20,565 bases of DNA, taken from positions 1-20,565 of the forward strand of contig JAEPMM010000010.1 in assembly GCA_017643965.1 (NCBI GenBank), in the 5' to 3' direction. Source of the stretch: Marinobacter sp. (GTDB lineage Bacteria > Pseudomonadota > Gammaproteobacteria > Pseudomonadales > Oleiphilaceae). How positions within the stretch are numbered: the first letter of the stretch is position 1; every line of letters begins with the position of its first letter. This document shows, in pieces, positions 6,813-14,095 of this stretch. The position numbers and the translations under genes were made by a program. The notes below the pieces were generated by a model. It had not been told where the DNA came from. It saw only the letters and a program-made list of their open reading frames with translations, and searched no databases.

Positions 6813-7574
6813 ATGTCCTATGTGGTTATCACCGGCGCCAGTGCCGGCATTGGCGAGTGTTTCGCGCGGGCACTCGCGAGTGAAAAGCAGAACCTGATTC
6901 TGGTGGCCCGCCGGGAAGAGCGCCTGAATACCCTGGCCGCCGAGCTGAAACAGCAGCATGGCATCGAGACCGTTGTCCTGAAAGCTGATCTGTCAGATCA
7001 GGCTGGCGCAGACGCCCTGGCAAAACAGATCAACGAAGGTGGTTGGGCGCTGTCTGGCCTGATCAACAACGCCGGCTTCGGCGACCGCGGCGCCTTTACC
7101 GATCTTCCACTGGAACGCCAGCTGGCGATGATTCAGGTGAACATTACCTCCCTGGTCTCCCTGACCTGGCAACTGCTGCCCTCCCTACGCAAGCAGCCGG
7201 GAAGCTTTGTGATTAACGTGGCGTCCACCGCAGCGTTTCAGGCCGGGCCGAATATGGCCATCTACTACGCCACCAAAGCCTTCGTGCTTTCCTTCTCCGA
7301 AGCCTTGCATGAAGAGCTGAGAGGGGCGGGCGTTGCCGTGAGCACGCTGTGCCCGGGCGCCACCGATTCCGAGTTTGCCCAGGAAGCCCACATGACCGAC
7401 ACCAAATTGTTCAAGGCCGGCACCATGACGGCGGAAGCGGTGGTCCGCAAATCCCTGGCCCAGCGCCGAAAAGCCATCGTAATTCCAGGGCTGCGCAACC
7501 TGCTGATGGTGTGGTCTGGTAAACTCTCGCCCCGAGCGGTGACACGACGACTGGCCGGTTGGCTGCAGGCCTGA
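6813..7574 (+). CDS. Short-chain dehydrogenase/reductase (classical SDR)
   Basis: The 253-residue protein is a classical SDR. Residues 7-14 are the nucleotide-binding TGASAGIG, ARREERL (32-38) follows beta-2 and favours NADP(H), NNAG is at 85-88, and the catalytic set is Asn110, Ser138, Tyr151 and Lys155 (YYATK). The PG motif (CPGATDSEF) follows. It resembles the DltE/YqjQ-like cytosolic SDRs; the substrate cannot be told from sequence. ATG 6813 is preferred over the in-frame ATG at 6801 because GGAG (6803-6806) is correctly spaced for it. A TetR gene starts 27 bp downstream and a palindrome covers the promoter, so expression is probably induced by a TetR ligand, perhaps the SDR substrate or a hydrophobic toxicant. 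Confidence 0.9.
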   Translation: MSYVVITGASAGIGECFARALASEKQNLILVARREERLNTLAAELKQQHGIETVVLKADLSDQAGADALAKQINEGGWALSGLINNAGFGDRGAFTDLPLERQLAMIQVNITSLVSLTWQLLPSLRKQPGSFVINVASTAAFQAGPNMAIYYATKAFVLSFSEALHEELRGAGVAVSTLCPGATDSEFAQEAHMTDTKLFKAGTMTAEAVVRKSLAQRRKAIVIPGLRNLLMVWSGKLSPRAVTRRLAGWLQA

Positions 7575-7601
7575 TGCCGGCCAACACCCGAGAACATTGA
7601 G

Positions 7602-8243
7602 GTGGTTTTGAAGCACAGATTACGCGGCGGTAAACAGCGCGCCCGGTCCGAGTCCGACAAGGCGCAGCGGGAGCAACAGATACTCGATGCGGCGGAAGGC
7701 CTGTTTCTGGAACATCGGTTCCACGGCCTGACCCTGGCCGATGTCGCCCGTGAGACCGGGCTCACCAAAGCCGCGCTGTATCGGTATTTCCGCAGCAAAG
7801 AGCTGCTGTTTATTGCCGTATACCGCCGGGCCATGACCGGCTGGGCGTCAGACGTGGAAGCGGTGGGCCCAGACGGTTTTCCCGACCAGTTTGTTGACCG
7901 CATTCTGGCCCACCCCGTGTTCTGCGGCCTGACCGCCATCCTGCACATTGCCCTGGAAACCGGCCTGAGCGAGGAAGAAGCCCGGGAATTCAAACTGTTC
8001 CTGCTGGCCCAGACCCGCCGCCTGACGGCCGTTATCGCTGCGGCGACCGGCCAGGAAGAAGCCGCCTGCCTGCGCTATCTGATGCAATGCCAGCAGGCGT
8101 TGATCGGCTGCTGGCATATGTCCCACCCGCCGGAGCCGGCGCGCAAAGCCATGCAGGTGGAACCGTTGACCGTGTTTCAGGTGGAGTTTGCGGACACGCT
8201 TCGGCATCACCTGCGGGTTTTGACCGAGGCGGCCATATTGTGA
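7602..8243 (+). CDS. TetR-family transcriptional regulator
   Basis: This 213-residue protein has a TetR N-terminal DNA-binding domain: QQILDAAEGLFLEHRFHGLTLADVARETGLTKAALYRYFRSKELLF (about 25-70), with the recognition helix near 54-62. The C-terminal ligand and dimer domain is helical and resembles the TetR_C-type (AefR-like) domains. The start is uncertain: GTG at 7602 is given, but TTG at 7608 has GAGGTG better placed upstream. It follows the SDR gene by 27 bp and its stop overlaps the rlmF start (GTGA). The most likely target is the palindrome at 6778-6800, which would make it self-regulating with the SDR. Confidence 0.9.
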   Translation: MVLKHRLRGGKQRARSESDKAQREQQILDAAEGLFLEHRFHGLTLADVARETGLTKAALYRYFRSKELLFIAVYRRAMTGWASDVEAVGPDGFPDQFVDRILAHPVFCGLTAILHIALETGLSEEEAREFKLFLLAQTRRLTAVIAAATGQEEAACLRYLMQCQQALIGCWHMSHPPEPARKAMQVEPLTVFQVEFADTLRHHLRVLTEAAIL

Positions 8244-9184
8244 GCACCCACCACCAAAGCAAACCAACCCGTGCCAAATCCCTTCGCAAAGGCCTGCACC
8301 CGAGAAACCTGCACAACCAGGGCTACGACTTCCCGGCTCTCGTAAAAAGCCACCCGGCACTCGCCCCCCATGTGAAATCGAACGCCCATGGCGACCTTTC
8401 CATCGATTTCGCGGACCCCGTGGCGGTAAAAACCCTCAACGCTGCGCTACTGAACCGTTACTACCACATTGCCGACTGGGACATTCCAGGGGGTGCGCTT
8501 TGCCCGCCGATACCGGGCAGAGCGGACTATATCCATTACATGGCGGACCTGCTTGGGATTGAGCCCGGGCCTGCACAGCCCAACATCAAGCTGCTCGACA
8601 TAGGCACCGGAGCCAATGGCATCTATCCGCTACTGGCCTGCCAGATCTACGGCTGGCAGTGCGTTGGCAGCGACATCAATACACAGTCGCTTGAGAACGT
8701 CGCCAGGATCATCGCCCACAACCCCACCCTCAAAGACCGCTTCACGCTGCGCACACAGCCCGATAAAAACCACATCTTTGAGGGGATCATTCAAGCCGGG
8801 GAGTTCTTTGACGTCAGCGTATGCAACCCACCCTTCCATGGCTCACTCGATGAAGCCCTCAAGGGCAATCGGCTTAAACGCAATAATCTGGCGCGTAGCC
8901 GTGGTGAACAACAAGCAAAAACCAAATCCCCCACGCTGAATTTTGGCGGGCTGGGCGCCGAGCTGTGGTGCAAGGGCGGTGAACAGCTGTTTCTGAAAAA
9001 GCTGATCAGAGAGAGCCAGGCGTATTCCACCCAATGCCGCTGGTTTACCAGCCTGGTTTCGAAAGCCGACAATGTTAAACCGGCAAAGAAATTGATCCGT
9101 AAGCTCGGTGCAGTTGATGTGCGGGAAATCGAGATGAAACAGGGCAACAAGATGACCAGGGTACTGGCCTGGACCTACCTGTGA
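8240..9184 (+). CDS. rlmF: 23S rRNA (adenine1618-N6)-methyltransferase RlmF
   Basis: The 314-residue protein matches RlmF, which methylates N6 of A1618 in 23S rRNA using S-adenosylmethionine. It has the typical N-terminus (LHPRNLHNQGYDFPAL), ALLNRYYHIADWDIPGGALCPPIPGRADYIHYMADLL, the SAM-binding motif LLDIGTGANGIYPLL (118-132), SDIN, and the N6-adenine motif NPPFH (196-200), followed by LNFGGLGAELWCKGGE. Length agrees with E. coli RlmF (about 308). The start is GTG 8240, inside the TGA of tetR. An in-frame ATG at 8087 lies within tetR and would add 51 residues unlike the family. A housekeeping rRNA modification gene placed behind a TetR gene is probably read-through rather than functional linkage. 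Confidence 0.94.
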   Translation: MSTHHQSKPTRAKSLRKGLHPRNLHNQGYDFPALVKSHPALAPHVKSNAHGDLSIDFADPVAVKTLNAALLNRYYHIADWDIPGGALCPPIPGRADYIHYMADLLGIEPGPAQPNIKLLDIGTGANGIYPLLACQIYGWQCVGSDINTQSLENVARIIAHNPTLKDRFTLRTQPDKNHIFEGIIQAGEFFDVSVCNPPFHGSLDEALKGNRLKRNNLARSRGEQQAKTKSPTLNFGGLGAELWCKGGEQLFLKKLIRESQAYSTQCRWFTSLVSKADNVKPAKKLIRKLGAVDVREIEMKQGNKMTRVLAWTYL

Positions 9185-9265
9185 GCGGCTCCCGACGTAG
9201 TAGATGGCAAATCAACCAGAAACCCGAGCTGTCCCGATTCAACGAACTTTCTGAAGAGGCCCCCC

Positions 9266-9811
9266 ATGACAAAGCCAAAACGCATCTATCTCGCCGGCCC
9301 GGAAGTCTTCTTCCCCGCTGAGGAACACCAGGCCATCGTCGCCGAGAAAAAACGCCTGCTTCGGGAAAACGGGTTCGAGGGCATCGACCCACTGGATACG
9401 GCAATGACATTTTCAGGGAATGAAGCAAAACTCAGGCGCGGCCATCGGATCTACCGGGCCAATCGCGAACTGATGGACAGCTGTGATGCCATCATCGCCA
9501 ACCTGACGCCCTTTCGCGGCATCAGCGCCGACCCGGGCACCGTCTTTGAGGTGGGCTATATGGTCGGACAGGGCAAACCCGCCTTCGGGTTTACCCTGGA
9601 CAACCGATACTACCGGGAACGGGCAGGCGCCGCCGAACTGGACGAGCTGGGCCATACCATCGAAGACTTTGAGATGCGTGACAACCTGATGATCGAAGGC
9701 GGAATCCATGGCGCCGGCGGCCAGCTCTTCGTGGCAGACCAGCCAGGCGAGCACCGGTTTTTTTCGACCGAGCTGTTTCACCGCTGTGTGAGGGCCCTGG
9801 CCAATGTCTGA
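9266..9811 (+). CDS. Nucleoside 2-deoxyribosyltransferase-like protein
   Basis: The 181-residue protein has the fold signature of nucleoside 2-deoxyribosyltransferases: IYLAGPEVFF (7-16), the RANRELMDSCDAIIANLTPFRG stretch (64-85) and DPGTVFEVGYMVGQGKP (89-105). By analogy Asp71/Asp74 bind the ribose and Glu95 is the likely nucleophile. Family members exchange or hydrolyse the N-glycosidic bond of 2'-deoxynucleosides or of nucleoside monophosphates (as in DNPH1/Rcl); sequence alone does not separate these. ATG 9266 has GAGG seven bases upstream. Its last 8 bp overlap the MOSC gene, so the two are translated together. A role in nucleotide salvage or in removing modified nucleotides is plausible. 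Confidence 0.88.
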   Translation: MTKPKRIYLAGPEVFFPAEEHQAIVAEKKRLLRENGFEGIDPLDTAMTFSGNEAKLRRGHRIYRANRELMDSCDAIIANLTPFRGISADPGTVFEVGYMVGQGKPAFGFTLDNRYYRERAGAAELDELGHTIEDFEMRDNLMIEGGIHGAGGQLFVADQPGEHRFFSTELFHRCVRALANV

Positions 9812-10292
9812 ACAAACCCCACTGCAAACCCTGTTAGACACCCTCCCCCAAACCGGCCGCGTGGAATGGATCGGCATCCGCCCCGCCCGGGGTGAGGCCA
9901 TGGAAGCGCTCGACAGCGTAGCGGTCACACCCGGCACAGGCCTGGAAGGCGACCGGTTCAAAGGCCGCGAAACCAGCAAACGGCAGGTGACACTGATCCA
10001 GAAAGAGCACCTGCACGCCATCGCCTCCTGCCTGAACCGGGACGCCATCGCCCCCGAGGTGTTCCGGCGCAACATCGTGGTGTCTGGTCTGAACCTGCTG
10101 GCGCTGAAAGGCAAACGGTTCCGCATCGGCAATGTGGTGCTGGAATACACCGGCCTGTGCCACCCCTGCAGCAAAATGGAAACCACGCTGGGACCCGGCG
10201 GTTACAACGCCATGCGGGGGCACGGGGGTATTACCACGCGGGTGGTTGAAGCGGGGGACATTGCCCTTGGGGACGATGTTCAGGTTTTGTGA
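9804..10292 (+). CDS. MOSC domain protein
   Basis: The 162-residue protein is a stand-alone MOSC domain. It shows WIGIRPARGEAM, GLEGDRFKG (47-55), RQVTLIQKEHL, EVFRRNIVVSGLNLLALKGKRFRIG (85-109) and the conserved Cys in GLCHPCSKM (117-125; Cys119 and Cys122). MOSC domains bind molybdenum cofactor or sulfur and nitrogen-rich substrates; the stand-alone YiiM-like proteins reduce N-hydroxylated bases and analogues such as 6-hydroxylaminopurine. Its ATG lies 8 bp inside the deoxyribosyltransferase-like gene, which fits a shared job in clearing damaged or modified nucleobases. That link is an inference from gene overlap. Confidence 0.88.
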   Translation: MSEQTPLQTLLDTLPQTGRVEWIGIRPARGEAMEALDSVAVTPGTGLEGDRFKGRETSKRQVTLIQKEHLHAIASCLNRDAIAPEVFRRNIVVSGLNLLALKGKRFRIGNVVLEYTGLCHPCSKMETTLGPGGYNAMRGHGGITTRVVEAGDIALGDDVQVL

Positions 10293-10372
10293 CTGCCTCA
10301 CTCTTCAATAGGCGCGGGCCATGGCCTCAAACCTTGACGATGCATACCCACGCGGCGTGTTTGCGCTTACCG

Positions 10373-11032
10373 TCACTTTCTAAAGAACCTCGGGTTTCGT
10401 TCAATAAAGGAATCAATCCAGCGTTCCAGAAACGATTTTCTGTCAGCATTCTTCAGATAGCGCCATCCCATTACGGAAATCACCAAGGCGCCGGTTGCAT
10501 CCACGATGAGGTCCCACATGGTGTCCGTTAACCCGGACGGGTCACCAAGCATCGGCTTTTACATATTCATGCCGAACACGCCATCCATGGTGAACTCAAA
10601 GATCTCCCACAGCGCGCCTACGCCCAGGGCAAACATAAAGGCGAAAAAAGCGACGAAGCCGGGCTTCATATGCACATGAATCTTCTCGGTCTCGTTCATG
10701 ACGTGCACCAGCAGAAAACCGAGAATGCCCAACAGAAACCCTGACGTAGTGTGCAGAGCCACATCCCACCACCAGAACCGTGTGTAATAGTCGCGAATCT
10801 CTCCAAGAAACAGAGACGCAAAAACAAACCCGATGGCAGCCAGTTGCAGTTCTGGAGGTACATGGATGCGGAAACGGCGCTCAAACAGCAGCGGGAAGAA
10901 AGTGATAGCGATGATCATTGACGTCAGGAAGGCGGTGAACCAGTTCTGGCTGAGGACGGCCAGGACGGTTTCACCCACCAGTATCAGTTGGAGAACCAAC
11001 GTGATCCTTTGGTGCGTTACTCTAATGCGCAT
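10373..11032 (-). pseudogene. Integral membrane protein (DUF2238/YjdF-like) gene interrupted by an in-frame TAA
   Basis: From ATG 11032 the frame encodes five or so membrane helices with ASLFLGEIRDYYTRFWWWDVALHTTSGF-type and GALWEIFEFTMDG segments, then meets TAA at 10559-10561. The same frame stays open for 61 more codons, to TGA at 10373-10375. That part reads KPMLGDPSGLTDTMWDLIVDATGALVISVMG and ends FIERNPRFFRK, which looks conserved and completes the expected last helix. The preceding residues GMNM followed by stop fit a Gln codon (CAA) changed to TAA by one C-to-T step. The product is therefore either a truncated 157-residue protein missing its last helix, a read-through protein of 219 residues, or inactive. 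The family name is tentative; the function is unknown. The start is chosen over one at 11119 because it opens at the first hydrophobic segment, though its ribosome site is weak. Confidence 0.8.
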
Positions 11033-11050
11033 AAGCTCTAAAATTCTTGC

Positions 11051-11084
11051 TCCACCAAACCGAATACTATCATTCTTCGGTGGA
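11051..11084. repeat. Imperfect hairpin between the interrupted gene and the DUF2860 gene
   Basis: TCCACC (11051-11056) pairs with GGTGGA (11079-11084), and the inner CCGAA/TTCGG can pair as an alternative, giving a bulged stem in the 208-bp divergent region upstream of both genes. It may be an operator or an mRNA structure. No clear promoter was found for either gene here. Confidence 0.28.
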
Positions 11085-11240
11085 AAACTTCCTTTCGAAG
11101 CCGAGGCCATCGGGGACACAGAACGACTTGTCTGAAATCGAACCGTGCCTTGCCAGCGTAGTTATCTTCAGCGGGCAAAACACTGGCTGTATACCCCAAG
11201 CCTATTGATACCCGACCCGTCGCGACCCCGGAGTTCTGAA

Positions 11241-12194
11241 ATGAAAAAGTACCTTGCCCTTTCTACCCTGATCATCGCATTACCCGGCTATGCGCAATTC
11301 CCGCCTCAGGAGGGTATCAGCGGTGAAATCTCATTGAATGCAGGGGTTATCTCTTCAACGTCAAACTTTAACGTCGATGGCGATGCCACCATCAACTCCC
11401 TTGATAACAAGGCTCAAAGTGAGTCAGATGTCCTGATAGCGCCACTTGGCAACGTTGCCTACACCTTTGGCGAGAAACTGGAACAGCAAATCTATTTTGG
11501 TACCACAAGGGAAGACATTGCGGTCGGCACCCTGGCCGTTCAGCTAGGATATAACCACAAACTCAGCTCCGGTACGGTGGTGGATGTTTCCTTTTTACCG
11601 ACGGTGATATCCGGAGAAACCTGGCAGAATCCCTATCAGCTCAACACAGCCAGAAAAGAGACGGACGTGACAGGCAATGCCTACCGCCTGCAGTTGAAGA
11701 GCATCTCGGGATCCGGCTTTAGTTTCGATCTTGCCTACGCCACCTCAGAGGTCGAGGACGATCTCAACGCCGGCACGGATCTGGCCCGCGATGCCAACAC
11801 ATACTATTCCAAAGGCAGCTACCGCTTTACGGTATCGCCTACCAGCTTTGTCACACCGTCCGCCATTTACATCCAACATGACGCTGATGGTAGCGCCAAC
11901 AGCTTCGATTCCTATGGCGGCGAGGTCAGCTGGGTCAATCTTCTGGGCCGGCACAGCCTGGTGTTAACGGCGGGGTTCGCCAGTCGGGACTACGACAGCG
12001 CCAGTGCGCTGTTCAATAAGAAACGTTCGGATGACGAATTCAGCCTGTTCGCAGCCTACGAGTACGCGGAGTTCATGGGATGGAAAGACTGGTCGTTCAT
12101 CTCCTTTGCCGGCTATGGCGACACCCAATCCAACCTGACTTTCTATGATGAGTCTTCCCATCTGTTTGCCGTTGGTCTCAACTACAAATTCTGA
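11241..12194 (+). CDS. DUF2860 family outer-membrane protein
   Basis: The 317-residue protein starts with a signal peptide (MKKYLALSTLIIALPGYA, cleavage likely after Ala18) and continues as a string of amphipathic beta strands ending in Phe (VGLNYKF), typical of an outer-membrane barrel. It closely resembles DUF2860 as I recall it: GISGEISLNAGVISSTSNFN, APLGNVAYTFGEKLEQQ, IAVGTLAVQLGYNHKLSSGTVVD, ISGETWQNPY, NSFDSYGGEVSWV and the ending FISFAGYGDTQSNLTFYDE. Function is unknown. ATG 11241 has GGAG seven bases upstream and opens exactly at the signal peptide; an ATG 96 bp upstream is rejected for that reason. It appears to be a single-gene unit; no partner is evident. Confidence 0.88.
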   Translation: MKKYLALSTLIIALPGYAQFPPQEGISGEISLNAGVISSTSNFNVDGDATINSLDNKAQSESDVLIAPLGNVAYTFGEKLEQQIYFGTTREDIAVGTLAVQLGYNHKLSSGTVVDVSFLPTVISGETWQNPYQLNTARKETDVTGNAYRLQLKSISGSGFSFDLAYATSEVEDDLNAGTDLARDANTYYSKGSYRFTVSPTSFVTPSAIYIQHDADGSANSFDSYGGEVSWVNLLGRHSLVLTAGFASRDYDSASALFNKKRSDDEFSLFAAYEYAEFMGWKDWSFISFAGYGDTQSNLTFYDESSHLFAVGLNYKF

Positions 12195-12243
12195 ACAGTC
12201 CGGGTCCCGTTATTTATTGCCCGATTGATCGCGCTCTGTTCGA

Positions 12244-13194
12244 CTAAAAACTGAGCCTGTCATTGCGCACCAGAAATCTGTTATTGATGGTAATCCACAA
12301 CGGCTCGCCCGAGAGGGGAGCCTCTTCCGGCAGTCCTTTCTGGGCATGCAGATGCAAGTGCGGTTCCGAGCTGTTTCCCGAATTGCCCATCTGTCCCAGC
12401 AAGTCACCGGTTGTTACCCTGTCTCCAGTGGCAACAGCAATGCTTCCCTGGCGTAAATGCGCAAGAATCACAAAAAAATCCCCGCAATTGATAGCCACAT
12501 AGTTGCCAGCCATGTGGTCACGGTCCATTTCAGGAACAGGCATATCCTCTATTCCATCAACCACCAGGGCGACTTCGCCCCCGCATGGCGAGAGCACCGG
12601 CACGCCAAAGGTTGTGTACCTGGCGGGCTCTGTAGGCTGCCAGCCCTTCTTGTGAAACCCCAGGGAGCTGATACGGAATATATCCAGGGCCTTGCTCTGG
12701 CCGCGCCACGGGCGAAAACGCTCGACTGTCTGGTCCAGGGTTTTGAGGTGCGCATTGATCATCGGTGCGCTGCCGCCATGGGCGATGAGGTAGTGCCCCG
12801 GGGGAAAGGGCGGAGCCAGGTCCACCACCGTTTCCGCAGGCAGCACTCGACCGTTGATTGCGTGCCATGCCAGGTAACCACCGGGTAAAGCCAGCGCCGC
12901 CACCGCCAGGATCATGACCGAACTCGCCGCTGACGCCCGCCATATGCCGGTGCCGGGGACACCTTTTCGGAGCAGATGGGTCGCCCCGATAAGGATCAGT
13001 AACAGGCCGTAGGCGTAAGGCACCCAAAATGGCGGCACAGCCCACAGAAACGCAAGGCCAATACCCAGCAGCACGGCCGTTACCGAAATCAGCTGAAGCC
13101 CCCACGCCAGCCAGCCCGACGCCGGGTAAAATGCCACCCACGCCAGCAGCGCCAGCGGCAGAAGAATCTGTGTGAGCATTACCATCCAGGACAT
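12244..13194 (-). CDS. Membrane-anchored M23 (LytM-like) peptidase-family protein
   Basis: The 316-residue protein has three or four N-terminal membrane helices (about 4-22, 29-51, 56-74 and 89-108) and a C-terminal LytM/M23 domain facing, presumably, the periplasm. In the domain, ALDIF contains Asp171 (metal ligand position), then PVLSPCGGEV, DHMAGNYVAINCG, VILAHLRQGSI (His246), GDLLGQMGNSGNSSEPHLHLH (His279 and His281). M23 enzymes cut peptidoglycan cross-bridges or glycine-rich peptides. The first metal ligand of the usual HxxxD motif is Ser167 here, so activity is uncertain. It starts 3 bp after the CPBP gene, with GAGG inside that gene's end, so the two are an operon. Confidence 0.87.
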   Translation of the reverse strand: MSWMVMLTQILLPLALLAWVAFYPASGWLAWGLQLISVTAVLLGIGLAFLWAVPPFWVPYAYGLLLILIGATHLLRKGVPGTGIWRASAASSVMILAVAALALPGGYLAWHAINGRVLPAETVVDLAPPFPPGHYLIAHGGSAPMINAHLKTLDQTVERFRPWRGQSKALDIFRISSLGFHKKGWQPTEPARYTTFGVPVLSPCGGEVALVVDGIEDMPVPEMDRDHMAGNYVAINCGDFFVILAHLRQGSIAVATGDRVTTGDLLGQMGNSGNSSEPHLHLHAQKGLPEEAPLSGEPLWITINNRFLVRNDRLSF

Positions 13195-13197
13195 CGG

Positions 13198-14025
13198 TCA
13201 GGCCTCTTTCCTGTGCCACCAAAGAACCAGAAGAACGGCAGCCAGGAAGTTGCCGGTCAGCATAAAGGGATACATGTCTGGCGAGATTCGAAGCCACTCG
13301 CCGGTAAAGTTCATCATACCGTGGAAGATCAACACCGCCAGAATGCTGCGACCGGTCCGGTTGTAGACCTGCACCATCAATAAAGTCTGGCAGACGATCA
13401 TGGGCAGCCACCAATAGAGTTCCGGGTTGAAAGTGGTATTGGCGTAATAACCGGGGAACCACACAAACGGTGCATGCCACATGGCCCACACAGCGCCGTT
13501 TATCAGGCCCGACATTGCGGGGCCAAAGTGCTGTTGCAGGGTATCCAGATAGTATCCCCGCAACCCTATTTCCTCGACGGCCGGAAACACGAACGACAAA
13601 AGGAGAAGAAACAGCAGCATGCCCGGATTGAAAAACAGGGACGTATTCACATCAAGAGGCGAGTCAGCGACGCCCAACCACAGCGCCAGGCCAGCCATGG
13701 CCAGATCAAAGCATAGCCAGAACAACAGGATCACCAGCCACCACTGGCCGGGAATACGGCGCCAGTCAATCAACCGGCGTAGCAGGTCGAAAACCTGTGC
13801 CTTGCCGCCTGAAAGCGCTGCAAGCCCGAGCCCCGCCAGCAAGGGGCTGGCGCCCCCGATCAGAAACCACAACAGGTTTGGATAAGCCCACACCGACCTG
13901 TCTGAAAACAACACCGGAATCCAGAAAAGATAAGCCCATCCAAGATAAAGCAGAGGAAACGCCAACAGCGGGTGTGAAAGAACCCAGTGCCGCAAGCTGA
14001 CAGACAGGCCTCCGGAACTACTCAT
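13198..14025 (-). CDS. CPBP family intramembrane glutamic endopeptidase
   Basis: The 275-residue protein is a multi-pass membrane protein with the CPBP (CAAX protease and bacteriocin-processing, Abi) motifs: EEIGLRGYYL with Glu151-Glu152, NGAVWAMWHAPFVWF with His184, and IFHGMMNFTGEW with His235. These form the active site in Rce1-like enzymes. Bacterial members act in bacteriocin self-immunity, signalling or lipoprotein-like processing; the substrate here is unknown. ATG 14025 is preferred over TTG 14037. The start lies inside the end of a possible 25-codon ORF (14018-14095), and the M23-like gene follows by 3 bp. The nitroreductase-like gene precedes it on the same strand. Confidence 0.88.
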   Translation of the reverse strand: MSSSGGLSVSLRHWVLSHPLLAFPLLYLGWAYLFWIPVLFSDRSVWAYPNLLWFLIGGASPLLAGLGLAALSGGKAQVFDLLRRLIDWRRIPGQWWLVILLFWLCFDLAMAGLALWLGVADSPLDVNTSLFFNPGMLLFLLLLSFVFPAVEEIGLRGYYLDTLQQHFGPAMSGLINGAVWAMWHAPFVWFPGYYANTTFNPELYWWLPMIVCQTLLMVQVYNRTGRSILAVLIFHGMMNFTGEWLRISPDMYPFMLTGNFLAAVLLVLWWHRKEA

Positions 14026-14095
14026 AGGAAAACTCAACAGCGGTCACACTCGCCACGAAAAACAGCAACCCCAGCACACGGACCAGCAAAGTCAC
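14018..14095 (-). CDS. Possible 25-residue hydrophobic small protein or coupling peptide
   Basis: Between the nitroreductase and CPBP genes, a GTG at 14095 overlaps the nitroreductase TGA (GTGA) and has GAGGA about 9 bases upstream. It opens a 25-codon frame beginning MTLLVRVLGLLFFVAS and ending EFSYE, one hydrophobic helix of about 18 residues with a single Arg. Its TAG (14018-14020) lies just past the CPBP ATG (14025), so the two frames overlap by 8 bp. This would couple all three genes translationally. It could be a true small membrane protein, a leader that only carries ribosomes to the CPBP start, or chance. No homologue is recalled. Confidence 0.4.
   Translation of the reverse strand: MTLLVRVLGLLFFVASVTAVEFSYE

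Noticed and set aside
10289..10531. Plus-strand frame of 80 codons after the MOSC gene
   Set aside because: Antisense to the conserved tail of the interrupted membrane-protein gene, with no family resemblance.
12557..13489. Open minus-strand frame of 310 codons overlapping the M23-like and CPBP genes
   Set aside because: It is the same strand in another frame; the real genes have family motifs and this one has Gly/Arg-rich low-complexity translation.
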